A stretch of 64,000 bases of DNA from RUG14219 sp045538535 (GTDB lineage Bacteria > Cyanobacteriota > Vampirovibrionia > Gastranaerophilales > Gastranaerophilaceae): positions 35,260-99,259 of the forward strand of contig JAZSRN010000026.1 in the NCBI GenBank assembly GCA_045538535.1, written 5' to 3'. Below are positions 34,397 through 42,532 of this stretch, in pieces (within the stretch, counting starts at the first letter, position 1; the number at the start of each line of letters is the position of its first letter). The position numbers and the translations under genes are program-made. The notes below the pieces were generated by a model. The model made no database searches and was not told where the DNA came from. It saw nothing but the letters and a program-made list of their open reading frames with translations.

Positions 34397-35401
34397 TTAA
34401 TTCTCTATAACTCTACAAATATCTTCGGCAGTAATTTTCAAACAATCCAACGATTGGCACGTTGTCTGTCTTTTAGCCCATAAGCAAGGTTTTAACGGAC
34501 AAGAATCTTTAGCCTTGATAGCCGTAACTATTTCTGATTTCGGGATAAGCATTTCATCATCTGTCGGACCAAATATAGCATAGGTTCTTGTTTTCATGGC
34601 AACACCGATATGCAAAGGGGCAGAATCAGAACATACAAATTTTTCGGCCTTCCCTATCAATACAGCCAAATCACTAAGACTTTTTGTTTTACCATACGTG
34701 TTTTCAAAATTCGACAATTGTGTTTTATTACCAAGTTTTTGCAAAATTTGCTCGATAACCTCTTTATCATCTGACCCACCAGCCAAAATAACATGTTTAC
34801 CGTTATCAATAAAATTCTCGGCAACTTCAGCCCAAACTTGGGCATTTACGGTCTTTATCATACCTTTTAGAACACTAATTTTGCTTACCCCCGGATGAAT
34901 TAAAACCGAATTAGGTATCTTTTCTTGTTTAGGTACGTTAATTTCCGGTAACAACGTTTGTTGTTGTGTAATTGGCGAAACAAGCATGTGATACATCGCA
35001 CAAGCATATTGTTTTTTATTCAAAGTAACCGCTTGGGTCAACAGAAGTTTACTTAAAAAACCTGTATTATACCCGTAACGATTTTTTATTCCCGTAAGCC
35101 ATAGAAGAATACTAATTAATTTATTTCCACCGGAGGAAATAACCATATCAAAATGACCTTTTCTGGCTTCCACAATCAACTTAAAAAGCTCCAAGTATTT
35201 ATTTTCGCCCTTTATATCTATCAATATCAAGTCATCAATAATGTTTGTCAAATCTTTAATGCTTTTACTTCTGGGTTCAAGTGCCAAAGTGATTTTAGAA
35301 TTAGGAAATTCTTTTTTTAAAGAAATCAATGTTGGCAGGAAGAAGATTTCATCTCCTATCCCGCCAAAATTTATTGCTAAAATATTGTGTTGTTTACTCA
35401 T
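34397..35401 (-). CDS. Glycosyltransferase family 9 (heptosyltransferase-like), second copy
   Basis: 334 residues, GT-B fold. ILAINFGGIGDEIFFLPTL (GxGD motif) at the N-terminus, IHPGVSKISVLKG and HVILAGGSDDKEVIEQIL, then CSDSAPLHIGVAMKTRTYAIFGPTD, the GT9 nucleotide-sugar motif. A cysteine-rich tail (CPLKPCLWAKRQTTCQSLDCL) is also seen in other GT9 enzymes that end in a C-x-P-C...C..C segment. Role: LPS core or surface glycan assembly with ADP-heptose or a similar donor. The ATG has no Shine-Dalgarno; a promoter-like TAAAAT lies 6 nt upstream. Confidence 0.87.
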   Translation of the reverse strand: MSKQHNILAINFGGIGDEIFFLPTLISLKKEFPNSKITLALEPRSKSIKDLTNIIDDLILIDIKGENKYLELFKLIVEARKGHFDMVISSGGNKLISILLWLTGIKNRYGYNTGFLSKLLLTQAVTLNKKQYACAMYHMLVSPITQQQTLLPEINVPKQEKIPNSVLIHPGVSKISVLKGMIKTVNAQVWAEVAENFIDNGKHVILAGGSDDKEVIEQILQKLGNKTQLSNFENTYGKTKSLSDLAVLIGKAEKFVCSDSAPLHIGVAMKTRTYAIFGPTDDEMLIPKSEIVTAIKAKDSCPLKPCLWAKRQTTCQSLDCLKITAEDICRVIEN

Positions 35402-35407
35402 GCCATA

Positions 35408-35436
35408 ATTTTACAACAAATAGGCATTTTGGTAAA
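35408..35436 (-). promoter_or_regulatory. Promoter of GT9-yidD, probably leaderless
   Basis: On the minus strand TTTACC (35431-35436), a 17-nt spacer and TAAAAT (35408-35413), then 6 nt to the ATG at 35401. The geometry is the same as at the histidine kinase and MCE genes. Confidence 0.5.
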
Positions 35437-35440
35437 TGAT

Positions 35441-35770
35441 TTATATTTTATTAACACCGAGAGAGAAAAGTGATAACAATAACGAGCCTAAAAGTGCGCT
35501 CAAAAAGCCTTCGACTTCAAATCCCGGAGTAACCGCACCGGCAAGCATTAGCATTAACGCATTTATTACAAAAGTAAACAAACCCAATGTCAAAATATTT
35601 ACAGGCAAAGTAATTAACAAAATAAAAGGTTTTATAAATGCATTTATCAAAGCAAGTATAACACTCACCAACATTGCACTCAAAAAATTATCTACAGTAA
35701 TCCCTGGAATTATCCACGAAACAAAAATAATAAGCAGTGCGAAAATTATCCATCTGAGAAATAGTTTCAT
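35441..35770 (-). CDS. Phage-holin-superfamily-IV-like four-TM protein (PF04020)
   Basis: 109 residues from the ATG at 35770, which has GGAGG at 7-8 nt spacing; an upstream frame to 35827 lacks a signal. Four hydrophobic segments span nearly the whole protein (about 3-22, 28-48, 56-77 and 85-107), with WIIPGITVDNF and LINAFIKPFILLITLPVNILT typical of this family. Despite the holin name these are chromosomal proteins of unknown function, common in cyanobacteria and Actinobacteria. No phage genes are nearby. Confidence 0.85.
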   Translation of the reverse strand: MKLFLRWIIFALLIIFVSWIIPGITVDNFLSAMLVSVILALINAFIKPFILLITLPVNILTLGLFTFVINALMLMLAGAVTPGFEVEGFLSALLGSLLLSLFSLGVNKI

Positions 35771-35853
35771 AAATTTAACCTCCGTTTTGTAACAATATAA
35801 TTCATTTTTTAAAAATTTCATTGTCACAAAAGACTACTTCAAAGGTCTAAATT

Positions 35854-37467
35854 TTAGCTATATAACATTTCTCTTTTCTTAGCAAATGCAGGATTATGAA
35901 GGTAATCTTCATATTTTTCGCGAGCATTAATATATCCTTTTGGCGAAATTTCAATAATTCTATCCGCAACGGTTTGGATAAATTTATAATCTTGAGAAGT
36001 AAAAAGAACCGTTCCGTTATAATCAATAATTGCATTATTTAGAGCGGTAATAGATTCCAAATCAAGGTGGTTTGTAGGTTCATCAAGAGTCAAAACGTTA
36101 GCCTCTTCAACCATAAGTTTTGCAAACAAGCAACGTACTTTTTCTCCACCGGACAAAACTTTCACTTTTTTATCCGCCTCTTCACCGGTAAATAACATTC
36201 TACCTAAATATCCTCTCAAATAATTTACGTGTTGATCTTTTGAATAAGGCGCCAACCATTCTATAATAGTTTTGTCATTGTCAAAATATTCAGTATTATC
36301 CTTCGGGAAATACGACGTTGTTGCAGTCACACCCCATTTAATTTCGCCAGAATCCGGTTGAACTTTTCCGTTCAACATATCAAACAAAGTTGTAATAATA
36401 AGCGGATCTTTCGCAACAAAGGCAATTTTTTCACCTTGCGTAACCTCGAAACTCAAATTTTTAATCAACAATTGACCATCAACAGATTTGTTCAAATCTT
36501 TTACCGTCAAAACATCTCTACCCGGGATTTTGAAATATGTAAATCTTATACGCGGATATTGTCTTGACGAAGGTTTTATCTCTTCTAATGACAATTTGTC
36601 CAACATATTTTTTCTGGAAGTTGCTTGTTTTGCCTTTGAGGCGTTAGCGCTAAATCTTGCAATAAACGCTTTTAATTCTTCCATTTTTTCTTCAGTTTTA
36701 CGATTTTGTTCTTCTTTTTGTTTTTGAATCAATTGACTTGCTTGTGACCAGAACGTGTAATTGCCGGTATATAATTGAATTGTTTTGTAATCAATATCGG
36801 CCATGTGCGTGCAAACCTTATCCAAAAACTCCCTATCGTGAGAAACAACGATTACCGTATTTTGGAAATTTATTAACCATTCTTCCAACCATTCAATAGT
36901 TGTCAAATCAAGGTGGTTTGTAGGTTCGTCCAAAAGCAAAATATCCGGATTCCCAAATAACGCTTGCGCAAGAAGAACGCGTACTTTTTCACTGCCTGCA
37001 AGCTCGCTCATTTGTTTGTCATGCAACTCATCAGCGATACCCAGTTCAGATAACAAACTTGCGGCCATACTTTCCGCTTGCCATCCATCAAGTTCGGCAA
37101 ACTCGGTTTCCAAATCAGCAACTTTCATCCCATCTTCATCATTAAAATCAGGCTTTGCGTAAAGCGCATCTTTTTCTTGCATAACTTCATAGAGTCTTTT
37201 GTGCCCCATTATAACAGTATCAATAACTTTGTATTCATCAAATTCAAAATGATTTTGTTTCAAAACTGCAATACGTTCACCTTTTGAGATGTGAACTTCA
37301 CCGGATGTAGGTTCAATATCTCCGGATATAACTTTTAAAAACGTTGATTTGCCGGCTCCGTTTGCACCAATAAGCCCATAACAATTTCCAGGGGCAAATT
37401 TAATATTTATATTTTCAAAAAGTGTTTGCGAACCAAAACGTACGGTTAATTTTTCTGTTGTAATCAT
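35854..37467 (-). CDS. ABC-F family ATPase, YbiT-like
   Basis: 537 residues with two ABC domains. The first has Walker A GANGAGKST and Walker B ILLLDEPTNHLDL. The second has a degenerate Walker A region (AFVAKDPLIITTLFD in place of GxxGxGKST), but an intact signature LSGGEKVRC and Walker B VLTLDEPTNHLDL. Between them is the ABC-F interdomain linker with FIARFSANASKAKQATSRK, closely matching the YbiT subfamily. ABC-F proteins act on the ribosome (translation factors or antibiotic protection) and have no membrane domain. AGGA lies at 8 nt spacing. The changed second P-loop is a feature also known in YbiT-like members. Confidence 0.92.
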   Translation of the reverse strand: MITTEKLTVRFGSQTLFENINIKFAPGNCYGLIGANGAGKSTFLKVISGDIEPTSGEVHISKGERIAVLKQNHFEFDEYKVIDTVIMGHKRLYEVMQEKDALYAKPDFNDEDGMKVADLETEFAELDGWQAESMAASLLSELGIADELHDKQMSELAGSEKVRVLLAQALFGNPDILLLDEPTNHLDLTTIEWLEEWLINFQNTVIVVSHDREFLDKVCTHMADIDYKTIQLYTGNYTFWSQASQLIQKQKEEQNRKTEEKMEELKAFIARFSANASKAKQATSRKNMLDKLSLEEIKPSSRQYPRIRFTYFKIPGRDVLTVKDLNKSVDGQLLIKNLSFEVTQGEKIAFVAKDPLIITTLFDMLNGKVQPDSGEIKWGVTATTSYFPKDNTEYFDNDKTIIEWLAPYSKDQHVNYLRGYLGRMLFTGEEADKKVKVLSGGEKVRCLFAKLMVEEANVLTLDEPTNHLDLESITALNNAIIDYNGTVLFTSQDYKFIQTVADRIIEISPKGYINAREKYEDYLHNPAFAKKREMLYS

Positions 37468-37532
37468 CTTGCTATTCCTATATTTTTGGGGTACCTTATG
37501 TATAATAACACAAATAGGATATTTGCCAAATT

Positions 37533-37907
37533 ATGCAAAAATTATCGTATAGTTTAGAAGACTATGTAGAGGAAATTTATGTACAAACTTTGCGTCAAGG
37601 CTGCGCAAAAGTTACAGAAATTGCAAACTCATTAGGAGTAAAAAAAGCATCCGTAACCGGCGCATTGAACGCACTTGCAGAAAAAAAACTGATAAATTAC
37701 GTTCCTTATGCACCGATAACATTAACCACTGCCGGCGAAGAGATTGCCAAACGAGTTTTAGAAAAACACGAACTAATAGCGAAATTTTTTCAAAAAACAC
37801 TAAACGTATCGGACAAAGAAGCAATTGAAGCAGCCTGCGCCATGGAACATATCATATCGGATGATTTTTTTGAGAAGATAAAGGTGTTTTTGGGAAATAA
37901 CGGGTAA
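37533..37907 (+). CDS. DtxR/MntR-family metal-dependent transcriptional regulator
   Basis: 124 residues, the short form with no SH3-like domain. An N-terminal winged helix (about 5-65; VTEIANSLGVKKASVTGAL) is followed by the metal-binding dimer domain (66-124). Aligned by eye, D10 and E13 match MntR Asp8 and Glu11, H79 matches His77/79, and C102, E105 and H106 match the DtxR primary-site ligands Cys102, Glu105, His106. It would repress metal-uptake or related genes when Fe or Mn is bound. A TATAAT at 37501-37506 may be its -10. A DtxR-like box lies at 40411-40429. Confidence 0.92.
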   Translation: MQKLSYSLEDYVEEIYVQTLRQGCAKVTEIANSLGVKKASVTGALNALAEKKLINYVPYAPITLTTAGEEIAKRVLEKHELIAKFFQKTLNVSDKEAIEAACAMEHIISDDFFEKIKVFLGNNG

Positions 37908-37924
37908 ATTTATACATACGCCCC

Positions 37925-38134
37925 CTAAACCAAATTATTTACCCCAATAACATAACCAAGTTGAGCGCGATTTTTAACCTCAAATTTACTCAAAATATTT
38001 GATACATGGATTTTTATACAACTTTCCGTACACCCGAATACTCGCGCAATCTCCGCGTTAGTAAAACCTTGTACAACGAATTTAATAATCGCTTTTTCTT
38101 TTTTGGTTAAATGTATATATCGACAGTCAACCAT
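37925..38134 (-). CDS. Small LuxR-type (GerE) HTH regulator
   Basis: 69 residues, only the DNA-binding domain: LTKKEKAIIKFVVQGFTNAEIA, then FGCTESCIKIHVSNILSKFEVKNRAQLGYV (quoted in part: TESCIKIHVSNILSKF). It has no receiver or sensor domain. GGGGG lies at 6 nt spacing before the ATG. It follows the GT2 gene at 38138 by 3 nt on the same strand, so it is the last gene of the GT2-GT2-luxR unit. Confidence 0.85.
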   Translation of the reverse strand: MVDCRYIHLTKKEKAIIKFVVQGFTNAEIARVFGCTESCIKIHVSNILSKFEVKNRAQLGYVIGVNNLV

Positions 38135-38137
38135 ATT

Positions 38138-38878
38138 CTACCCCCATATAGCTTTAATCTTTAATTTTAAGCCATTGAGTCCACTAAATTGTTTCGGGAT
38201 AACAAAATTGGGAAAATATTTTTTCATAATTTTACAATCGCTATATTTTTTTAACAAAAACCTATCCTCACCCGAAGAAAAGCCATGAATGTGCTTTATT
38301 TTACAATTGCTCACAACATAATTTTGTTTACCACAACTCAAATTCTTATGAAATAAATAATCATCTCCACACCAAATCAACATATTTGAAGGAATAAAAT
38401 GATAAGAATTTCTATGTCCCAAAATAATAGTTCCCCAATGCAAATTTCGCTCATTACAACGTAACAGAATAGGTTTTAATTTACTTCTCATAATCAAATC
38501 ATCTTCTTTATAATTAGATTGTATAGTTTCAATAGATTGAATATCAACTCCAACTAACCCCATATCTTCATTTAAATGTTTTAAAATATCACTACAAAAA
38601 TTTTCGGGCACTACCAAATCATCATTAAATATCGCAAAATATTCACTCTTGATATTTTTCAACCCTAAATTCCAAGATGGATTAACATATATATTTTCGG
38701 GCAACACAATAACTTTTATTTTAGAAGTACTATCAGCTTGAAACCCATTTCCAGAATTATCAATAATTATAATTTCTAATACCGAATCATCCTTATTTAA
38801 TACGGTTATCAAATTCTCCAATAACTTTTTATCCTTTTGTAACGTAGGTATTACTACCGAAATCTTAACATTTGACAT
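38138..38878 (-). CDS. Glycosyltransferase family 2
   Basis: 246 residues, GT-A fold. ISVVIPTLQKDKKLLENLI at the N-terminus, VLEIIIIDNSGNG, NPSWNLGLKNIKSEYFAIFNDDLVVP with NDD as the DxD-like metal motif. The C-terminal part is divergent. The acceptor is unknown; it probably builds a surface polysaccharide with the adjacent GT2, whose 3' end it overlaps by 14 nt. AGGA lies upstream of the ATG. Confidence 0.85.
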   Translation of the reverse strand: MSNVKISVVIPTLQKDKKLLENLITVLNKDDSVLEIIIIDNSGNGFQADSTSKIKVIVLPENIYVNPSWNLGLKNIKSEYFAIFNDDLVVPENFCSDILKHLNEDMGLVGVDIQSIETIQSNYKEDDLIMRSKLKPILLRCNERNLHWGTIILGHRNSYHFIPSNMLIWCGDDYLFHKNLSCGKQNYVVSNCKIKHIHGFSSGEDRFLLKKYSDCKIMKKYFPNFVIPKQFSGLNGLKLKIKAIWG

Positions 38879-39842
38879 ATCTTTTAATCCTAAACTTAAC
38901 TCCTAACGCAGTAACAATTTTATATTTCTTATTACCAGTCTTTTTTATTGAAAAAATTCGTTCAATAAATTTTGTATATTTTATCGAATTACCTAAATTC
39001 ATAAAATATTTATCTTCTCGCAAAAATTGCGGGATTTTTTGTATATTTTCTCCTTCTTGCAGATACTCAAAATTTACAAATCCAATACCTACATATTTCT
39101 TTAATGCAAAAATTTCAGCCTCAGAAAATCCAACTTGTTGTGCAAAACTAAAAATATCATTAAGCACTTTTATTTGAGACTTTTTTAATTCTTCCAAATT
39201 TTCTTTTTTATGAGTAGTTGACTGCTCGTGATAAAAATAATTATATGCTGTCTTATCGGTATATACGAAGTTTTTACTATAATACAACGCTTTTATTACA
39301 AACAAATTATCTTCATAATACATTCCCTCTGGGAATTTAATATTATAATTTTTGATTAAGTTACAACTAAAAATCTTATCGCATGCGGAACCATTATGGA
39401 TTTGTCTTATTTTATCTTCAAATGTTTTAAAAATCTTGTTTGTAACTATCTTACTTTTCTTTTTTCGACGCTTATCGTGGACAACAAGATAACTCCCAAC
39501 AATTTCTGCAGATTTTTTGTTAGCTGTATTATACATTTCTTCACAAAAATTTTCCTCAATCCAATCATCTGCATCTAAAAAGGCCAAATATTCACCGCGG
39601 GCTTGCTTTATTCCAACATTTCTCGCTGCACCTTGACCAAAATTCTTTTGAGTTATAACTTTTATTCGAGAATCTTTCGCGGCATATTCATTTAGTATCG
39701 CGATCGAATTATCACATGAACCATCGTCAACACAAATGATTTCAATATTTTGTAATGTTTGGTTTAACACAGAGTCCAAACATCGCTGCAAATACTTTTC
39801 AACATTATATATCGGTATTATTATTGATAAATTAATACTCAA
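38865..39842 (-). CDS. Glycosyltransferase family 2, TTG start
   Basis: 325 residues. LSIIIPIYNVEKYLQRCLDSV, IICVDDGSCDNSIAIL, ARNVGIKQARGEYLAFLDADDW give a textbook GT2 N-terminal domain with the DADD metal site, followed by a C-terminal helical region. The only start that fits is a TTG at 39840-39842 with GGAG 8 nt upstream; the nearby ATG in the Shine-Dalgarno region is quickly closed by a stop. It is cotranscribed with the next GT2 (14-nt overlap) and the LuxR-type gene. Confidence 0.88.
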   Translation of the reverse strand: MSINLSIIIPIYNVEKYLQRCLDSVLNQTLQNIEIICVDDGSCDNSIAILNEYAAKDSRIKVITQKNFGQGAARNVGIKQARGEYLAFLDADDWIEENFCEEMYNTANKKSAEIVGSYLVVHDKRRKKKSKIVTNKIFKTFEDKIRQIHNGSACDKIFSCNLIKNYNIKFPEGMYYEDNLFVIKALYYSKNFVYTDKTAYNYFYHEQSTTHKKENLEELKKSQIKVLNDIFSFAQQVGFSEAEIFALKKYVGIGFVNFEYLQEGENIQKIPQFLREDKYFMNLGNSIKYTKFIERIFSIKKTGNKKYKIVTALGVKFRIKRYVKC

Positions 39843-40026
39843 CTTACCATCTCCTCTTTAATTAAAAAACTTAAATTGGTGTCGTATACGTTAAGTTAAA
39901 TATAAAATAACGTACGAAAGATTGTAAAGCCATTGTAAATATTTATTACATTATACGACAACTTTTTAACTTTTTATCACTATACGGAGTCTTATATAAT
40001 AGTTAAAATTATAAAATTAAATTATT
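39843..40026. promoter_or_regulatory. Divergent intergenic region with three TATACG sites
   Basis: TATACG occurs at 39885-39890, 39952-39957 and 39981-39986. The first lies in the palindrome CGTATACG (39883-39890). TGTCGTATA (39880-39888) and TATACGACA (39952-39960) form a 9-bp inverted repeat 63 bp apart. A TATAAT at 39995-40000 is the likely -10 of the XRE gene at 40027, and the third TATACG falls in its -35/-10 spacer. These are candidate binding sites for that regulator. Confidence 0.4.
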
Positions 40027-40368
40027 ATGGTTTACAGTGACAAGGAATTTATTGCAAATAAGATTAAAGAATACCGAAAAAGAGCCCGCCTTACTCAAGC
40101 ACAATTGGGCGAAAAAATTGGGATTACGGACAAGCATATTTGTAAAATAGAAAATGCAACATACGCTCCTTCTGTAGAAACTTTCTTAAAAATAGTCGAC
40201 ATTTTAAATATATCCCTTGAAGAATTTGGAATAAATACCGGAACAGCTCAAAGAAATAAAACTCGCGATGATTTCATTAAATTATTGCACTCTATAAACA
40301 ATAAAGAACTTGATTTTTTATACGAAAATTTGCAAACCCTACTAAATACCTTACGCAAATTCAAGTAA
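40027..40368 (+). CDS. XRE-family transcriptional regulator
   Basis: 113 residues. A Cro/C1-type HTH covers 8-64 (IKEYRKRARLTQAQLGEKI, then CKIENATYAPSVETFLKIV). A helical C-terminal extension of 45 residues (NNKELDFLYENLQTLLNTL) may mediate dimerisation. It is divergent from the GT2 cluster, across a 184-nt region with repeated TATACG sites, so it may regulate these glycosyltransferases and itself. There is no Shine-Dalgarno; the leader after TATAAT would be about 20 nt. Confidence 0.88.
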   Translation: MVYSDKEFIANKIKEYRKRARLTQAQLGEKIGITDKHICKIENATYAPSVETFLKIVDILNISLEEFGINTGTAQRNKTRDDFIKLLHSINNKELDFLYENLQTLLNTLRKFK

Positions 40369-40410
40369 ATTTTCCATAACACTTGACAAAATATTTTTTT
40401 TACAATAAAG

Positions 40411-40429
40411 TTAGGTTGGCCTAACATTA
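40411..40429 (+). promoter_or_regulatory. Candidate DtxR/IdeR-type iron box
   Basis: The 19-mer TTAGGTTGGCCTAACATTA matches the classical DtxR consensus TTAGGTTAGCCTAACCTAA at 16 of 19 positions and contains the perfect palindrome GTTAGGTTGGCCTAAC in its centre with the preceding G. It lies just after a TTGACA (40383-40388) with TACAAT or TAAAGT near 40401-40411, so bound repressor would cover the promoter of the gene at 40482. A DtxR-family regulator is encoded at 37533. Confidence 0.62.
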
Positions 40430-40481
40430 GTCATGATGTTACAACTACAAAAAACAGACTCCAGACAGACAATAACGAACA

Positions 40482-41534
40482 ATGAAAATCCAAACAATTG
40501 CTAAATATATAGACCAACCAATAATTTTAAATAAATTACACAACAAAATCCCCTCCTTATTGATTACGGCTGGTGCCGGCTTTGGGATAGGCGATTACTA
40601 TCATCACAAAAACAACAATAATCTTGAAGAACACAAAAAACATATTTGCCATCATAGATTTCTTCAAAACAGTATAGTAATTGCCTCAACCATTGCAGCT
40701 TCTTTGATAGGGACTCGAGGCTTGAAAATTAACGGCAAACAGTATATTAAAGGCCTTTTAGACAATACCCCAATTGAAGAAATCAAACGAGTTCAAGCAA
40801 ATGCAATAGATAAATTCCTCAAAAACAACCCCATTAAAGATAAAAACATATCTGATATTTTGACTCAAGCCAAAGACAGAGCCTTAAAAATCAAAGAAAT
40901 TGAGGTTCTAACCGAAAAACTTGAAAACACCCCCGCACGAAAAGAATTATTTAAAACTATTCTTTCAAACAAAGAAAATATTTCTTCTAAAGAAATTTTC
41001 TCCGAAATAAAAAGACTTTCGCTTTTAGGGCTTGTACCGGTTATTGGCGGAATTTCGGGCGGAATAGTTGCCGATGCGGTTACCGGAACTATGTCTAAAA
41101 AGAAAACCGAAAATAAAGTAAAAGAAGGTTTATACCAGTATTTAGCGAACATATTTTTATGCAATGTCGGCGCCGGTGCGGCACTTTATGCCAGTGAAAA
41201 ACTGACCGAAGCGAAATTGATAAAACCTTTGACCCCTATGAAAAAATTGGGCGTAATTTTAGGCGGGATTATTGCAACCGGCGTAATTGGAGGAAGTTTT
41301 ATTGCCAATTACATAAGCAAAAAAGTAGTTAACCCAATGTTCGGGGATAAATCAAACGAAAAACTGTATTCAGAACGAAAACCGGAAGCCTTAGATATTG
41401 CACTACATGTCGACGACATTGCTACCGCCGGAGTTTTATCTGGTTTTAAATGGATTGAACCGGCACTACCTTTTATGTATTTTATCTCAGGTTACAGAGC
41501 CGGAATTGGCTACCGTAATGATAAAAATTCATAA
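40482..41534 (+). CDS. Glycine-rich multi-pass membrane protein of unknown function
   Basis: 350 residues, not recognised. Hydrophobic, Gly/Ala-rich segments at about 25-38, 61-78, 181-201, 228-242 and 258-278 suggest several membrane passes, with a charged helical region at 95-175 and a histidine-rich stretch near 40-60 (DYYHHKNNNN, KKHICHHRF). The histidines next to a DtxR-like box raise the possibility of metal handling, but no known transporter motif is visible. There is no Shine-Dalgarno before the ATG. It ends 3 nt from the convergent pilD. Confidence 0.7.
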   Translation: MKIQTIAKYIDQPIILNKLHNKIPSLLITAGAGFGIGDYYHHKNNNNLEEHKKHICHHRFLQNSIVIASTIAASLIGTRGLKINGKQYIKGLLDNTPIEEIKRVQANAIDKFLKNNPIKDKNISDILTQAKDRALKIKEIEVLTEKLENTPARKELFKTILSNKENISSKEIFSEIKRLSLLGLVPVIGGISGGIVADAVTGTMSKKKTENKVKEGLYQYLANIFLCNVGAGAALYASEKLTEAKLIKPLTPMKKLGVILGGIIATGVIGGSFIANYISKKVVNPMFGDKSNEKLYSERKPEALDIALHVDDIATAGVLSGFKWIEPALPFMYFISGYRAGIGYRNDKNS

Positions 41535-41537
41535 CTT

Positions 41538-42530
41538 CTAAAATACCAGCATTACAATTATCGCTGATATTACCATTGCCGGCCCAAAAGGCAAGTATAG
41601 GGCATTTGCACCGTCTTCTTTTAACCCTTTGATTATACGGAAACACAAATATAATCCGATTAATGCAAAAATAACTGCTAAAATCGAGTACGCTACAATA
41701 TTATTTAACAAAGTGGTTTGCTGTGTTGCAACAAAAAATATAACTGCATATACTATAAATCCAAACAAAGTAGACAGTGTGATTTTATCCTTTTGTTCAA
41801 CTAATTTTTTAATAAACACCGGCAATGTCATAATAACTTGCACAATAACACTTAATATCAAAATAACAACAAGCGCTCTCCATCCAAATACTGCACCTAA
41901 CGCCGCCGCAATATATGTATCACCTTCGCCAAACGCTCTTGAACCTACAAACAAATATCCAAGACGTGCAAGAACTTCCATCACAATTATGCCTAAAAAT
42001 ACACCAATCACCGAAATTGTAAACGGATTGAATATCAATAACTCTTTACTAAGCACAAAGGCATCGTCTTTAACCATCAAATACGCTGCAACACCCGTAA
42101 TAGCCGCTGCATTAACAAGACCGACAACCCCAAGAGAAATTGTATGTGCATCAAACACAACTTTTTCTTTAATATCGGTAACTGCAATTACTATCAATAG
42201 GGATGAAACAATCCAATAAAGCAATGTATTTAATGACACTTGGAATTTCAAAAAAATCACCGTAAAAAGTATTGCCGTAAAAAGCTCTACCAATGGATAC
42301 TGAATACTGATTTTTTCTTTGCAGAATCCACACTTGCCACGTAAAAAAATGTATGATAATACCGGAATATTATGCCACCATTTCAATGGAGTTTGGCATT
42401 TTGGACATTTTGATGCCGGAAAAACAATAGACTCTTCCGACAAACTCCTTAATATAACTACATTTAAAAAACTTCCGATACAAAGACCGATAATAAATAC
42501 AAAAGCCAATACCAAATATAAAATAGCCAT
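41538..42530 (-). CDS. pilD: Prepilin peptidase / N-methyltransferase (A24)
   Basis: 330 residues, with about eight hydrophobic segments in the inner membrane. The N-terminal methylase-type domain has the zinc cysteines C42, C45, C67 and C70. The two catalytic aspartates are D119 (IAVTDIKEK) and D204 in GEGD (FGEGDTY), equivalent to the xxD and GxGD motifs. It removes class III leaders such as that of the prepilin at 33503 and methylates the new N-terminus. It follows sigF by 2 nt, so the two form one operon. Confidence 0.95.
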   Translation of the reverse strand: MAILYLVLAFVFIIGLCIGSFLNVVILRSLSEESIVFPASKCPKCQTPLKWWHNIPVLSYIFLRGKCGFCKEKISIQYPLVELFTAILFTVIFLKFQVSLNTLLYWIVSSLLIVIAVTDIKEKVVFDAHTISLGVVGLVNAAAITGVAAYLMVKDDAFVLSKELLIFNPFTISVIGVFLGIIVMEVLARLGYLFVGSRAFGEGDTYIAAALGAVFGWRALVVILILSVIVQVIMTLPVFIKKLVEQKDKITLSTLFGFIVYAVIFFVATQQTTLLNNIVAYSILAVIFALIGLYLCFRIIKGLKEDGANALYLPFGPAMVISAIIVMLVF

Positions 42531-42532
42531 TA

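Noticed and set aside
35830..35852. AGAC/GTCT pairing downstream of the ABC-F gene
   Set aside because: A four-base-pair stem is no better than chance; no terminator is called.
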